In this document: piece by piece, positions 17,643 to 25,812 of the stretch | Layout of the letters: each line of letters begins with the position of its first letter | Position numbering within the stretch: the stretch's first letter is position 1 | NCBI GenBank assembly: GCA_947165145.1 | Contig: CAMUZG010000018.1 | Coordinates: forward strand, 1-48,725 | Length of the DNA: 48,725 nt | Direction of reading: 5' to 3' | Origin: an uncultured Selenomonadales bacterium | GTDB taxonomy: Bacteria > Bacillota > Negativicutes > Selenomonadales > Selenomonadaceae | Translations under genes and position numbers: made by a program | The notes under the pieces: model-generated | Told to the model about the DNA's origin: nothing | The model's database searches: none | Seen by the model: only the letters and a program-made list of their open reading frames with translations

Positions 17643-18584
17643 TTATTTGGGCATGCTGACGCCCGTGAGATCTTTGACAGGTTTTGCCCTGAGAACTTCT
17701 TTCGGAATGATGAATTTCTTTTTGGCGGCGGGGTCAGCGGGATAAGTCGTGTAAGCGCGAATTTCGCTGTAATATGCGATTGTCTCCAGAACGTTGCTGA
17801 TTTGGTCGGACCATTGCTGATTCGGGTCGTTGAGCGCGGCGCGTGCCATTTCCTGTAGAATTCCGCTGAAATTGTACTGCATGGCGACGGTATGCCAATC
17901 GCGTTTGTCAATCGTCCACATGTACCAAATGTCGGCTTTGCGGAGCGCAGTGTCCAAATATCCCATGAAGGTTTCTTGGAACGCGCCGTCGTCGGCTGTA
18001 CCGTTGTCGGCGGGGTGCATGTCGCTCATCGCCTTAACAGAATCTGCCAAACGGTCGCCGTCGAGCGTGACGAGCATAATGCGGCGATAATCGTTTTCTT
18101 GCAGAATCGTGACGGATTTTGTGTCAGCGATAATTTCTTCAATCTCGTTGGCGTCCGGCGTGGCGATAATGTCCATGATTACGGCTGCGAGTGTCGGCGC
18201 GGTGAATTTGTTCCACTGCTTGCCGTTCTTGCAATAAATCGTCATGTCCTTGCCGCTTTGCGTCATGTAGAACGGAATAACGGTTTCAGTCTCGCTGCCG
18301 TCGTCGTTGTACGTCCAGACGGAGAAATCGCCCGTGGAGCGGAAGTCTTGACCTTCAACGGTGCCGTAAATCTCCAACTCGCTCAAAATGAACGGCGACG
18401 CGAAGAAGATGTCTTGACGGAAAATCCTGTCGAGCGCGTCAGAATCTTTGGTGAGAGCTTCGCGGAAAGCCTGCACGCCTTCCGAGTTCGGATCGTCCGC
18501 CGCAAACGTCTTGACGGGGAAGATCGTCGCGCACAACAGCAAAACTACCGCACACAGGCACGACAACATTTTAAAACTTTTCAT
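17643..18584 (-). CDS. Secreted protein of unknown function
   Basis: 313 aa. A clear signal peptide (two Lys, a Leu-rich core CAVVLLLCATIF, then a KTFAAD cleavage region) predicts export; there is no lipobox at the cleavage site. The mature part is acidic and alternates predicted beta segments (FRSTGDFSVWTYND, VIPFYMTQSGKDMTIYCKNG) with helices, which is broadly reminiscent of LppX/LolA-like lipid carriers, but I see no diagnostic motif and make no functional claim. AAGGAGGT precedes the ATG. The neighbour upstream is another small secreted protein, from which it is separated by heptanucleotide repeats. Confidence 0.75.
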   Translation of the reverse strand: MKSFKMLSCLCAVVLLLCATIFPVKTFAADDPNSEGVQAFREALTKDSDALDRIFRQDIFFASPFILSELEIYGTVEGQDFRSTGDFSVWTYNDDGSETETVIPFYMTQSGKDMTIYCKNGKQWNKFTAPTLAAVIMDIIATPDANEIEEIIADTKSVTILQENDYRRIMLVTLDGDRLADSVKAMSDMHPADNGTADDGAFQETFMGYLDTALRKADIWYMWTIDKRDWHTVAMQYNFSGILQEMARAALNDPNQQWSDQISNVLETIAYYSEIRAYTTYPADPAAKKKFIIPKEVLRAKPVKDLTGVSMPK

Positions 18585-18603
18585 GAGAAAACCTCCTTTT
18601 GAT

Positions 18604-18643
18604 AATTTGGAATTAGGAATTAGGAATTAGGAATTTGGAATTA
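18604..18643. repeat. Heptanucleotide tandem repeat (GGAATTA type)
   Basis: Five consecutive 7-nt units of GGAATTA or GGAATTT lie between two secreted-protein genes, just upstream of the ribosome site of the 313-aa protein. Confidence 0.85.
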
Positions 18644-18648
18644 CAATC

Positions 18649-19353
18649 TTAGCCGCGAATTTTTTTGCCGACATCTTCAAAGAAAGAGTTCGTGATTCGT
18701 CCGAACATGCCTTTCTGCGCTTGATATTCTTGACGGTCGCGAACGTCTTTGCGGGCGAAAATAACTGCGCCTGTTCGAGCCTCGTAAACCTGCATCGACA
18801 TTTGAATCGAAGTCACGTCAACGCGGCGCGGCGGATAAGTCACGGGCACTTGAATATAATGAACTTCCTCGTGCCGACGACCGCGCGAATCGTAATAGTA
18901 ACTGGTCTCGCGTCTTTCTTCCCAAACAGTTCGCGCCGGCTCAACGTAATACGTGTTCGCCAAATTGTCGACGTTGGCGAGAACCCACGCGTCCGCAATG
19001 CGATAGGCGTTCTGCATGATGATTTGCCGAGCCTGCGCGGGATTGGAATACGCCATTGAATCAAGATTTATGCCGAGTTCATAGCCGATTGTGCGACGAG
19101 CTTGCGCCTCCGTGATGACGTTGCACTTGAGTTTCCGCGAATTCTGTTCGTAAGTGTCTTGCAAGTTCCGCGCCTCGATTGAATTGCCGTAGCCTAAGCT
19201 GGGATTGAACGTCGTATCGAAAAGGATAATCGTCCTGATGTTGCGGAAGTTGTAGCCTCGCTCGAACCAGTCGGTTTTTTCGGCGGAAGTCGTCTGCGGC
19301 AGAGCAATCATCGCCAACAGGAGCAACACGCCGAAAATTTTTTTGATTAACAC
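18649..19353 (-). CDS. Small secreted protein of unknown function
   Basis: 234 aa with a signal peptide (LIKKIFGVLLLLAMIALPQTTSA). The mature part begins EKTDWFERGYNFRNIRTIILFD, contains QARQIIMQNAYRIADAWVLANVDN, a Tyr/Arg-rich linker, and ends with a strand SIQMSMQVYEARTGAVIFARKDVRDR. The pattern of a surface strand ending in T-G-x-x-[VI]-[FW] resembles periplasmic lipoproteins of the DUF4136/LPP20 style, but this is a weak similarity. Start GTG is preceded by GAGGAGGTG. It follows hldD by 38 bp on the same strand, so co-transcription with the heptose gene is possible. Confidence 0.75.
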   Translation of the reverse strand: MLIKKIFGVLLLLAMIALPQTTSAEKTDWFERGYNFRNIRTIILFDTTFNPSLGYGNSIEARNLQDTYEQNSRKLKCNVITEAQARRTIGYELGINLDSMAYSNPAQARQIIMQNAYRIADAWVLANVDNLANTYYVEPARTVWEERRETSYYYDSRGRRHEEVHYIQVPVTYPPRRVDVTSIQMSMQVYEARTGAVIFARKDVRDRQEYQAQKGMFGRITNSFFEDVGKKIRG

Positions 19354-19391
19354 TGTAGCACCTCCTCAAAATTTTTTTTATTAGCAATAGC

Positions 19392-20369
19392 CTACTTTCC
19401 GAGCGTGTAATATCCGCCCGCCTCAAGGAATTTGCAATACTCTTCGACAGCCAAAACAAAATTCGTGAATCCGCCTTTGTAGCCCGCCGCAGTAAGTTTT
19501 TTCATGTCCGCCTCGGTGAAACTCTGATACTTGCCACGCAGTTCGTCGGGGAAATCGCAATAGGTCGTGCGCATTTTGGAGTGCATAGACTCAATCATTG
19601 CCTTCGCGACGGCGTTGAAAGTGTGCGCGTGCCCCGTGCCGCAGTTGTAAATTCCGCTCTCAACGTCGTTATCGAGACACCACAAATTAATTTTTGCCAC
19701 GTCCTTGACGTAGATAAAGTCGCGCTTTTGTTCGCCGTCGTCGAAACCATCAGTGCCTTTGAAAAGTTTGGGACCGCCGCCGTGTTTCATGCGACGATAA
19801 ATTTGATAGAAAATGGAAGCCATCTTGCCTTTGTGCGATTCTTGCGGACCGAAGACGTTAAAATATCTCAGCCCGATAATTTTGCTCTTCGACGCGGTCA
19901 AAAATTGTCGAACGTAACGATCGAACATGAGCTTTGAAAACGCGTAGGGGTTAATCGGATTTTCGCAAGCCTCGTCTTCGCGGAAACCTTTCTTGCCCAT
20001 GCCGTAAACCGACGCACTCGACGCGTAAATCAGCGGAATTTGTTTACGCAGGCAGAAGCGCAGAATTTCTTTGGAGTAATCGTAGTTCGCCTTCATCATG
20101 AAGTTAACGTCGTAAACCATAGTGTCGGAGCACGCGCCTTCATGGAAAATCGCCTCGACGTTGGAGCCGAACGTGCTGTTGCCGGTGATAAGTTTCAAGA
20201 AATCGTCTTTGTGTTGATAGTCGATGAAGCGCAGTCCGATGAGATTTTTATATTTGTCGCCCTCGCCGCCCAGGTCGTCGACGATAAAAATGTCGTTGCG
20301 CCCGCGTTCGTTGAGAGCTCGAACGATATTGCTACCGATAAATCCTGCGCCGCCCGTCACGATAATCAT
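19392..20369 (-). CDS. hldD: ADP-L-glycero-D-manno-heptose 6-epimerase
   Basis: 325 aa, an extended SDR enzyme that makes ADP-L-glycero-D-manno-heptose for the LPS inner core. Seen: VTGGAGFIGSN Rossmann motif, DDLGGEGDKYKNL typical of HldD, IFHEGACSDT, YASSASVYG with the catalytic Ser and Tyr (YAFSK), FNVFGPQESHKGKMAS, and RDFIYVKDV. Its presence implies a heptose-containing outer membrane, which with the Firmicutes-type genes here points to Negativicutes. A promoter with TATAAT lies about 75 nt upstream of the ATG, and the leader carries 7-nt repeats. Confidence 0.95.
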   Translation of the reverse strand: MIIVTGGAGFIGSNIVRALNERGRNDIFIVDDLGGEGDKYKNLIGLRFIDYQHKDDFLKLITGNSTFGSNVEAIFHEGACSDTMVYDVNFMMKANYDYSKEILRFCLRKQIPLIYASSASVYGMGKKGFREDEACENPINPYAFSKLMFDRYVRQFLTASKSKIIGLRYFNVFGPQESHKGKMASIFYQIYRRMKHGGGPKLFKGTDGFDDGEQKRDFIYVKDVAKINLWCLDNDVESGIYNCGTGHAHTFNAVAKAMIESMHSKMRTTYCDFPDELRGKYQSFTEADMKKLTAAGYKGGFTNFVLAVEEYCKFLEAGGYYTLGK

Positions 20370-20389
20370 ATTTGCTCAACTCCGTTCTA

Positions 20390-20433
20390 ACAATTTGGAA
20401 TTACAATTTCTGAAAGCTGACAGCTGACAGCTT
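20390..20433. repeat. Heptanucleotide repeats (GGAATTA and GCTGACA types) in the hldD leader
   Basis: AATTTGGAATTA is followed by AGCTGACAGCTGACAGCTT, i.e. the 7-nt unit GCTGACA more than twice. They lie between the hldD promoter and its ribosome site. Confidence 0.7.
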
Positions 20434-20442
20434 AACGCCGCG

Positions 20443-20471
20443 ATTATATCATGCGCCAAACGAAATAACAA
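20443..20471 (-). promoter_or_regulatory. Promoter of hldD
   Basis: Reading the minus strand: TTGTTA, 17 nt, TATAAT. Confidence 0.65.
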
Positions 20472-20488
20472 AAATTTTTTCGGCGATG

Positions 20489-21538
20489 TCAGTTGTCCGC
20501 GAGCCGTCGAATCAAACCGCAAGCTCTGTAATTTTTCAGCGGGTAGACTTCAAGCGGCGCGTTCTTCTCGTGCGCAAGCTGATACAAATGCCCAAGATGT
20601 TCTTCGTCGTCGAGACTGCGCACCAAAATTTTCCACGGCACGCGGCGTAACAAAACTCTGGTCGCCTCGCCAATACTCGGCTTGATTAAATTTATGTCGG
20701 CAATCTCAAAATCTGCGGCAATTCGTCTAACTTCAGCCATTCCGTTGCCGTCGTCGATGAAAATATTTTTTATCGGCGGGCAGACGTCGAAATTTTTTTC
20801 AATCGCGTCGATGAACTGGTACGTCAAATCCTTGTCGGCAAGTTCGCGATAAAATGCCGCGCCGTGAAAGTCATTCGCGCCGATGATGTCACTGCGTAGA
20901 AAAGTTCGGCTCAAAAGCCCACTGACCGTCGAATTCAGCAACGAACTTGCAATCAAAAAATCTTCGCGCGTACCAAATTTTTCGGCGACACCGGCAGGGT
21001 CACTCAACACGGCAAGTCCCGCGCTCACGTTCGGAAAATTTTTCATTGCGGCGGAAAGTTCGCGTTGAATCGCACCTTTGCCCGTCCAGCCGTCGACAAA
21101 TTGAATCGTTTCGGACTTGTGTCGCGACAAAATAAAATTCACGGCATTTTGGTCGATACCGACGCCGCGAATAATTGAAATCGTGTAGTGAGCGACCTCG
21201 CACGGAAAATTTCGCTCAAGGTAATGTTTAATCAAAATTCCAATCGGCGTGCCCGCGCGTGCCAACGAAATTAACGTGACGTTGCGCCCTTTGTCAGCGA
21301 AAATTTTTTCGGCAACGGCTTTGACGGCGGCGGCTGTGATCGTCGCGTAACGTTTCAGCGCGTCGAAGTAGGCTTGCAGATATTTTTCCGACGGCTCGTA
21401 CTCAACCGGCAACATTTCCGAATAGTGGCGTCCCGCTTGAATTAATTTTTCGCGTTCGGCGGTTCCGAGCGGCTCAACCAATCCGCTTATGTCCTTCAGC
21501 AAAATCGTCACGTCTTGCGGTTTATAAGTTCCGAACAC
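20489..21538 (-). CDS. StiP family protein (predicted cysteine protease of Ter-type modules)
   Basis: 349 aa, matching the StiP family found next to phosphoribosyltransferase-TRSP and HpcH-like lyase genes in tellurium-resistance (Ter) style operons. Recognisable stretches are GTYKPQDVTILLKDI at the N-terminus, SEMLPVEYEPSEKYLQAY, LARAGTPIGILIKHYLE, HYTISIIRGVGIDQNAV and FVDGWTGKGAI. The database name cysteine protease is a family prediction; I cannot point to a proven catalytic triad. Start GTG sits just after the upstream stop codon, with GAGGTG inside the upstream gene, so translation is coupled. It is the last gene of the three-gene operon. Confidence 0.85.
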   Translation of the reverse strand: MFGTYKPQDVTILLKDISGLVEPLGTAEREKLIQAGRHYSEMLPVEYEPSEKYLQAYFDALKRYATITAAAVKAVAEKIFADKGRNVTLISLARAGTPIGILIKHYLERNFPCEVAHYTISIIRGVGIDQNAVNFILSRHKSETIQFVDGWTGKGAIQRELSAAMKNFPNVSAGLAVLSDPAGVAEKFGTREDFLIASSLLNSTVSGLLSRTFLRSDIIGANDFHGAAFYRELADKDLTYQFIDAIEKNFDVCPPIKNIFIDDGNGMAEVRRIAADFEIADINLIKPSIGEATRVLLRRVPWKILVRSLDDEEHLGHLYQLAHEKNAPLEVYPLKNYRACGLIRRLADN

Positions 21539-21539
21539 T

Positions 21540-22622
21540 TCAGCACCTCACAACAAAAATTTTGTCGACGCCGTGAATTTTCAGCGCGGCAACCAAATCG
21601 CTCAATCCCGCCGAAAAATTTTGTGCGTCCGTCACGATAATCGCCACATCGTAGCGTCTCAAGTTGTATATAAACGTTGTGCGCGTCGAGTCGTAGAAAC
21701 TGCGGAGCTTGAAGCCTTCGCGAATCGGATAATTTTCGTCTGTAGAAATTCCAATCGGACTGCGCGTCGTCGAGTACGTGACGACCGAAAAATTTTCGCG
21801 CTCAAGCCGATTTGCAACGATAATCGCGGGCAACATGCATTCTTCCGTGCCGAGAACGACAACTTCAGACGCGCCGCCAATCCGTTCGACAGAATCAGCA
21901 ATCGCCGCGCATTGAGCAAAGTAATCACCGATTTTCACGCCACGCCGAGGATTTGACGTGATTTTAACCGTGTGAACGTCCGCAAAATTTTTGACAGGCT
22001 CAACGTTTTGCGCCTCCGTGACTGTGAAATTTTCCGCGTCAAAATTTTGGTTGAGTTCGACGAGACTGACGCACGAAATATTTTCAGCCGACAACGACGC
22101 TAAATTTTCTGCAGACAGCCGATTGATTATCGACGCCGCGCAGATTTTTTTGTCGTTGAGCGCAGGGAATTGCCTTTTGAGTTGCCGGACGATGTTCAGC
22201 AGAGTTTTACCCGTCGAAAATTCATCGTCGACGAAAATAATTGACGGCGACTGCTTAACCATTGCGGCAAAGTTTTCGGCGAAAAGTTTTTGTTCAGGCG
22301 CGTGACTGTGCTCCTCCAAAAATTCCACGAATTCGCCCGAAAATGTTTCACGCGTCGTTTGAATGTAAAAGCAATCTTCCGACAAATTTTTCGCGACGAC
22401 TGCGCCGATTGCCGTTGCCGTTTCAGCGAATCCGATGACCAGTCGCGACGACGAAAATTTTTCTGCGACACGTGAGCCGAGCGCGTTCATCATTTCGAGT
22501 GCGGCGGAAGGTTTTGTCGGCAGATGTTTGCCCTGCAACGGATTGACCAGCAAATAATTTCGCCGCGAGTTGTTGAAACGTTTGGCGACGCGCAACACGT
22601 CATTTGAGCTGAAAATTTTCAT
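21540..22622 (-). CDS. Phosphoribosyltransferase with TRSP-type C-terminal domain
   Basis: 360 aa. The N-terminal half is a type I phosphoribosyltransferase: PRPP-binding loop IIFVDDEFSTGKT at about residues 128-140, and GFAETATAIGAVVA before it. The C-terminal half (from about residue 215: TSNPRRGVKIGDY, VLGTEECMLPAIIVA, TYSTTRSPIG) matches the TRSP domain that accompanies such PRTases in Ter-linked modules. Published comparative genomics predicts that these enzymes help build a nucleoside-like metabolite; that role is not shown here. The start ATG overlaps the HpcH-like gene's stop codon (ATGA). A longer in-frame start at 22682 lacks a ribosome site. Confidence 0.87.
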   Translation of the reverse strand: MKIFSSNDVLRVAKRFNNSRRNYLLVNPLQGKHLPTKPSAALEMMNALGSRVAEKFSSSRLVIGFAETATAIGAVVAKNLSEDCFYIQTTRETFSGEFVEFLEEHSHAPEQKLFAENFAAMVKQSPSIIFVDDEFSTGKTLLNIVRQLKRQFPALNDKKICAASIINRLSAENLASLSAENISCVSLVELNQNFDAENFTVTEAQNVEPVKNFADVHTVKITSNPRRGVKIGDYFAQCAAIADSVERIGGASEVVVLGTEECMLPAIIVANRLERENFSVVTYSTTRSPIGISTDENYPIREGFKLRSFYDSTRTTFIYNLRRYDVAIIVTDAQNFSAGLSDLVAALKIHGVDKIFVVRC

Positions 22623-23560
22623 TGCGTCACCCCGTAAATTTCGCTGAGGATTTTGATTCGTCGTGCCCAATTCAAATGGCATTTAACTTCGTTCATGCGC
22701 GAACCGTCGGAACTTTTCATCACGCCGTGCGTCGTCGACTTCCAATCGAGCAAAATTTTCGCGTCGTTAAGGTCGGTCTGCGAAACTTTCATGCTGTCGA
22801 AAATAATCGGCAACTGCGCGGGGTGAATCGCGGTTTTGCCGATAAAACCGTTCGCCTTGTCAAGCTCAAGTTCGCGTTTCAAACCGTTCGCCCAAAATTT
22901 TCCGCTGAAATAATTCCACACGGAGCCAGAAATGACGTACTCCGCCGCAAAGACGTTCAAAATGTCAATCAGCACGTCGCGGACAATGCCGATGTCGTAA
23001 ATCGTTTGATTGATGTTGCGGCGCAGACCGTACAGCTTGCAAAAATCGTTGACGCCGACGCGAACGTTGAGCACGATTGATTTGACTTCGTCGAGAGCCT
23101 GCTTGAGCGACAAAATTTCCGTTCGACGTGTCAGCAAATTTGCGACGCGACTACTTTCAAGTGTCGGCATGATGTAAATCGGTCTTTCGACGTTGATTGA
23201 CTTCGCGACTTGGATAAACGCGCTGACGTTGCTCATGTCGACTTTCGGCAAGATGTAACCCGTCAAAATTTTTGAGCGCGAGCCGATTTCTTCGTGGAAA
23301 ATTTCCAAATGACGCGGCGAACGAATTCTCACGAAGATTAACGGCAGATTTTCCAAACTTTCGAGTTCGCGCAGGATACTTTGCAAAGATTTTTCCGCCT
23401 CGTCGAGTGAACTGTCTTGAATTGAATCTTCCAAACAAAAAGCCGCAGAATTTAGGCGCGGCATTCGGTTTTCGGAAATTTTTTGGACGATATTTTTTTG
23501 AAACGCGGGCATGTAAAGCAAACCGCCAACTTTGTACTGCAAAATTTCTTTGTCGAGCAT
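22619..23560 (-). CDS. HpcH/HpaI (CitE-like) aldolase/lyase of the StiP-TRSP module
   Basis: 313 aa, a TIM-barrel C-C lyase of the HpcH/HpaI/CitE superfamily. Seen: LYMPAF at the N-terminus, SAAFCLEDSIQD (CitE-type metal-site Glu/Asp), FVRIRSP substrate Arg, a YIMPTLES strand, VRVGVNDF, and late GKTAIHPAQLP typical of CitE-like proteins. GGAGGT precedes the ATG and a TTGACA promoter lies upstream, so this is the first gene of a three-gene operon (lyase, PRTase-TRSP, StiP). The substrate is unknown. The TerD, HAD and ATP-grasp genes that often accompany such modules are not in this window. Confidence 0.87.
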   Translation of the reverse strand: MLDKEILQYKVGGLLYMPAFQKNIVQKISENRMPRLNSAAFCLEDSIQDSSLDEAEKSLQSILRELESLENLPLIFVRIRSPRHLEIFHEEIGSRSKILTGYILPKVDMSNVSAFIQVAKSINVERPIYIMPTLESSRVANLLTRRTEILSLKQALDEVKSIVLNVRVGVNDFCKLYGLRRNINQTIYDIGIVRDVLIDILNVFAAEYVISGSVWNYFSGKFWANGLKRELELDKANGFIGKTAIHPAQLPIIFDSMKVSQTDLNDAKILLDWKSTTHGVMKSSDGSRMNEVKCHLNWARRIKILSEIYGVTQ

Positions 23561-23587
23561 TTTGACCTCCGAAAAAAATTTTTACGC

Positions 23588-23616
23588 ATTTTATACGCGG
23601 CGATAAGTCTTGTCAA
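23588..23616 (-). promoter_or_regulatory. Promoter of the HpcH-PRTase-StiP operon
   Basis: On the minus strand: perfect TTGACA, 17-nt spacer, TAAAAT, ending about 28 nt before the start codon. Confidence 0.8.
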
Positions 23617-23631
23617 TAATTCGGCTGTTCA

Positions 23632-23666
23632 AATCAAAAGAGCGGGCAACGATTGTCGCTCGCTCC
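23632..23666 (-). terminator. Terminator after the S1-domain gene
   Basis: On the minus strand an imperfect stem with outer arms GAGCG and CGCTC and further internal pairing is followed by TTTTGATTT. It separates the ispH-S1 pair from the next operon. Confidence 0.5.
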
Positions 23667-23692
23667 TAAATTTTCGTGAGTCAGAAAAATTT

Positions 23693-24862
23693 TTAATTTT
23701 CCTCTTCGACAGTCTCCGCCGCTTCCGCAGGTTGATAGCGTCTGAAATTGGCGTTGGCGGACTCGCGGCGTGCGCGATTAATCGAAAGGGAAATGCGTTT
23801 GCGTTTGAGGTCGATACGCAAAACTTTGACCTTGACGATGTCGCCGACGGCAACAGCTTCGTCCGCGTTTTCGATACGACGGTCGCTGAGTTCGCTCATA
23901 GGAATCAAGCCGTCAAAATTGGGCTCAATTTCCATGAACGCGCCGAACTTCGCAAGCTTGACTACTTTGCCTTCAATGAATTCGCCTTCGCGATATTGTT
24001 CCGCACGATCAAGCCAAGGGTCGCGTTGAGTCTGCTTGACGGACAAAGAAATTCTGCGTGTATCGGGGTCAACGTTCTTGACGTAAACATCAACTTCCTG
24101 TCCGACTTTGAGCACGTCCGACGGGTGCGAAACGCGTTCCCACGACAAATCTGAAATGTGCGCAAGACCGTCGACGCCACCAACGTCAATGAACGCGCCG
24201 TACTCGACGAGACGTTTGACGGTTCCTTTGACTATGTCGCCTTCGTGAAGTTTGCCGAAAACTTCTTGCTGTTTGAGTTCGCGCTCACGTTCGAGAAGTT
24301 GACGGCGGCTCAAGACAAGGCGACGTTTGTGCGATTCTATTTCAATCGGCAGAGCTTTGACGGTTTGTCCGACGTAGCCGCTGAGATCTTTGACGAAGTA
24401 CAGTTCCATTTGCGACGCGGGAATGAAACCGCGCAGTCCGTTGACAGTTGCAGTGAGTCCGCCTTTGACGACGCTGACAACATGTGCGTCAACAGTTTCA
24501 ATGTCTTCGGCTTCGGGATCGTCATTGTGAGCTTTGACGGCACGCAATTCGTCCCAAACGATTTCGTTGTCGGCTTTGACTTTGGAAAGAACTCCGCCGT
24601 TTTCGCCGCCGAGAGATTGAATGTAAACTCTGATTTTGTCGCCCGCTTTAACGACATCTTCTGCCGAATCGGGCTCGGGATAACGCAGTTCTTTCTTCGG
24701 AATAGCGATTTCTTGCTTGTAACCTATGTCGACGTAGGCTTCGTCACGATTGACCAAAACGACCGTGCCTTCGACTACTTCATGTTCGCGAATGTCTTTG
24801 AGCCCTTCGGATTCTTCAAGCCAGTTGCTCATATCATCAACATTTTTCACATCATCTGACAC
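23693..24862 (-). CDS. S1 RNA-binding domain protein (RpsA-like, four S1 repeats)
   Basis: 389 aa with four S1/OB-fold repeats, beginning around GTVVLVNRDEAYVDIGYKQE, DAHVVSVVKGGLTATVNG, GTVKRLVEYGAFIDVGGVDG and GKVVKLAKFGAFMEIEPNFDG. Repeats 3 and 4 are the most canonical (GAF[IM], G-L-[IA]-[HP]). Firmicutes and Negativicutes commonly carry such an S1-like protein next to, or fused with, IspH; here the two are separate but the S1 start codon (GTG) lies inside the ispH end with a 16-bp overlap, and GGAGGTT is 8 nt upstream. It probably binds mRNA or ribosomes; whether it serves as ribosomal protein bS1 is unproven. Confidence 0.92.
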   Translation of the reverse strand: MSDDVKNVDDMSNWLEESEGLKDIREHEVVEGTVVLVNRDEAYVDIGYKQEIAIPKKELRYPEPDSAEDVVKAGDKIRVYIQSLGGENGGVLSKVKADNEIVWDELRAVKAHNDDPEAEDIETVDAHVVSVVKGGLTATVNGLRGFIPASQMELYFVKDLSGYVGQTVKALPIEIESHKRRLVLSRRQLLERERELKQQEVFGKLHEGDIVKGTVKRLVEYGAFIDVGGVDGLAHISDLSWERVSHPSDVLKVGQEVDVYVKNVDPDTRRISLSVKQTQRDPWLDRAEQYREGEFIEGKVVKLAKFGAFMEIEPNFDGLIPMSELSDRRIENADEAVAVGDIVKVKVLRIDLKRKRISLSINRARRESANANFRRYQPAEAAETVEEEN

Positions 24863-25668
24863 TGTTTGTAAACCTCCCCGATAATCCAGTCCGGCGTTGA
24901 GGCTCCGGCTGTGATACCAACTTTCGTGGAATTTTTTAACCATTCAGGTGAAAGTTCGTGCGCTGTTTCTATGTGGTAAGTCGTACATTTTTTTTCGCAA
25001 AGTTGAGCGAGACGCGTTGTATTTGCACTGTTGCGACCGCCGATAACGAGCATGACATCAACCATTGACGCAAGCTCCAGAGCCGCTTTTTGACGCTGAT
25101 CCGTTGCCGTGCAAATAGTTCTTAGAACTCGGATGTCGTGAGATTTTCCGAGCAGGTGCGACACGATTTTTACAAAATTTTCATCGCTCATCGTCGTTTG
25201 AGAAACAATGCCGAGTTTGGGGCAGGGCGCGAAGTTTTCGGCGTCCGCTTCCGTCTCCAAAATGATTGCTGTCTTGTTCGACCATTCAAAGATGCTTTTG
25301 ACTTCGGGATGATTTTTTTCGCCGACAATGACAACTTGGCGTCCGTCCTGTGACAATTCTTTGGCAGAAAGCTGCGCCTTTTTCACGTGCGGACAAGTTG
25401 CGTCGACGATGTTCAATCCCCGAAATTTGGCGTCTTCGTAGACTTGTGGTCCCACGCCGTGTGAGCGAATTATTATCGTGCCCTCCTCCATAGCCGTCAA
25501 ATCTTCGACCATGCCGATTCCCTCGGCTTTCAGTCGCTCGACCATCTGCGGATTATGGATTATAGGTCCTAATGTGCAACTTTTCCCATCCGCGTGCTCT
25601 TCGGCAATTTTAATCGCCCGTTTGACGCCGTAGCAAAAACCCAAACACCCCGACAAGATAACTTCCAT
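24847..25668 (-). CDS. ispH: 4-hydroxy-3-methylbut-2-enyl diphosphate reductase
   Basis: 273 aa. It is the last enzyme of the non-mevalonate (MEP) isoprenoid route, converting HMBPP to IPP and DMAPP with an Fe-S cluster. The three cluster cysteines are in GFCYGVKRA, DATCPHV and TICTATDQRQ; also seen are GPIIHNPQ, RSHGVGP, EKNHPEV and the GGRNSANT loop. AGGTGG precedes the ATG. The gene ends inside the start of the S1-domain gene, forming a translationally coupled pair as often seen in Firmicutes. Confidence 0.96.
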   Translation of the reverse strand: MEVILSGCLGFCYGVKRAIKIAEEHADGKSCTLGPIIHNPQMVERLKAEGIGMVEDLTAMEEGTIIIRSHGVGPQVYEDAKFRGLNIVDATCPHVKKAQLSAKELSQDGRQVVIVGEKNHPEVKSIFEWSNKTAIILETEADAENFAPCPKLGIVSQTTMSDENFVKIVSHLLGKSHDIRVLRTICTATDQRQKAALELASMVDVMLVIGGRNSANTTRLAQLCEKKCTTYHIETAHELSPEWLKNSTKVGITAGASTPDWIIGEVYKQCQMM

Positions 25669-25734
25669 TGATTACCACCTGTCTGATCGGTTTCGGCAAA
25701 TAAAAAATCCTCAACCTGCCGATAACTGCCGCCT

Positions 25735-25763
25735 AATATAGCATAATCGTTTTTTGCAGGCAA
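25735..25763 (-). promoter_or_regulatory. Promoter of ispH
   Basis: On the minus strand: TTGCCT, 17 nt, TATATT, with a leader of about 65 nt containing a weak TCGGCA/TGCCGA hairpin. Confidence 0.5.
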
Positions 25764-25812
25764 TAACTTTTGGAAAAATTTTTTGTTAAATTTCTTTGTG
25801 CGAACCTTAAAA

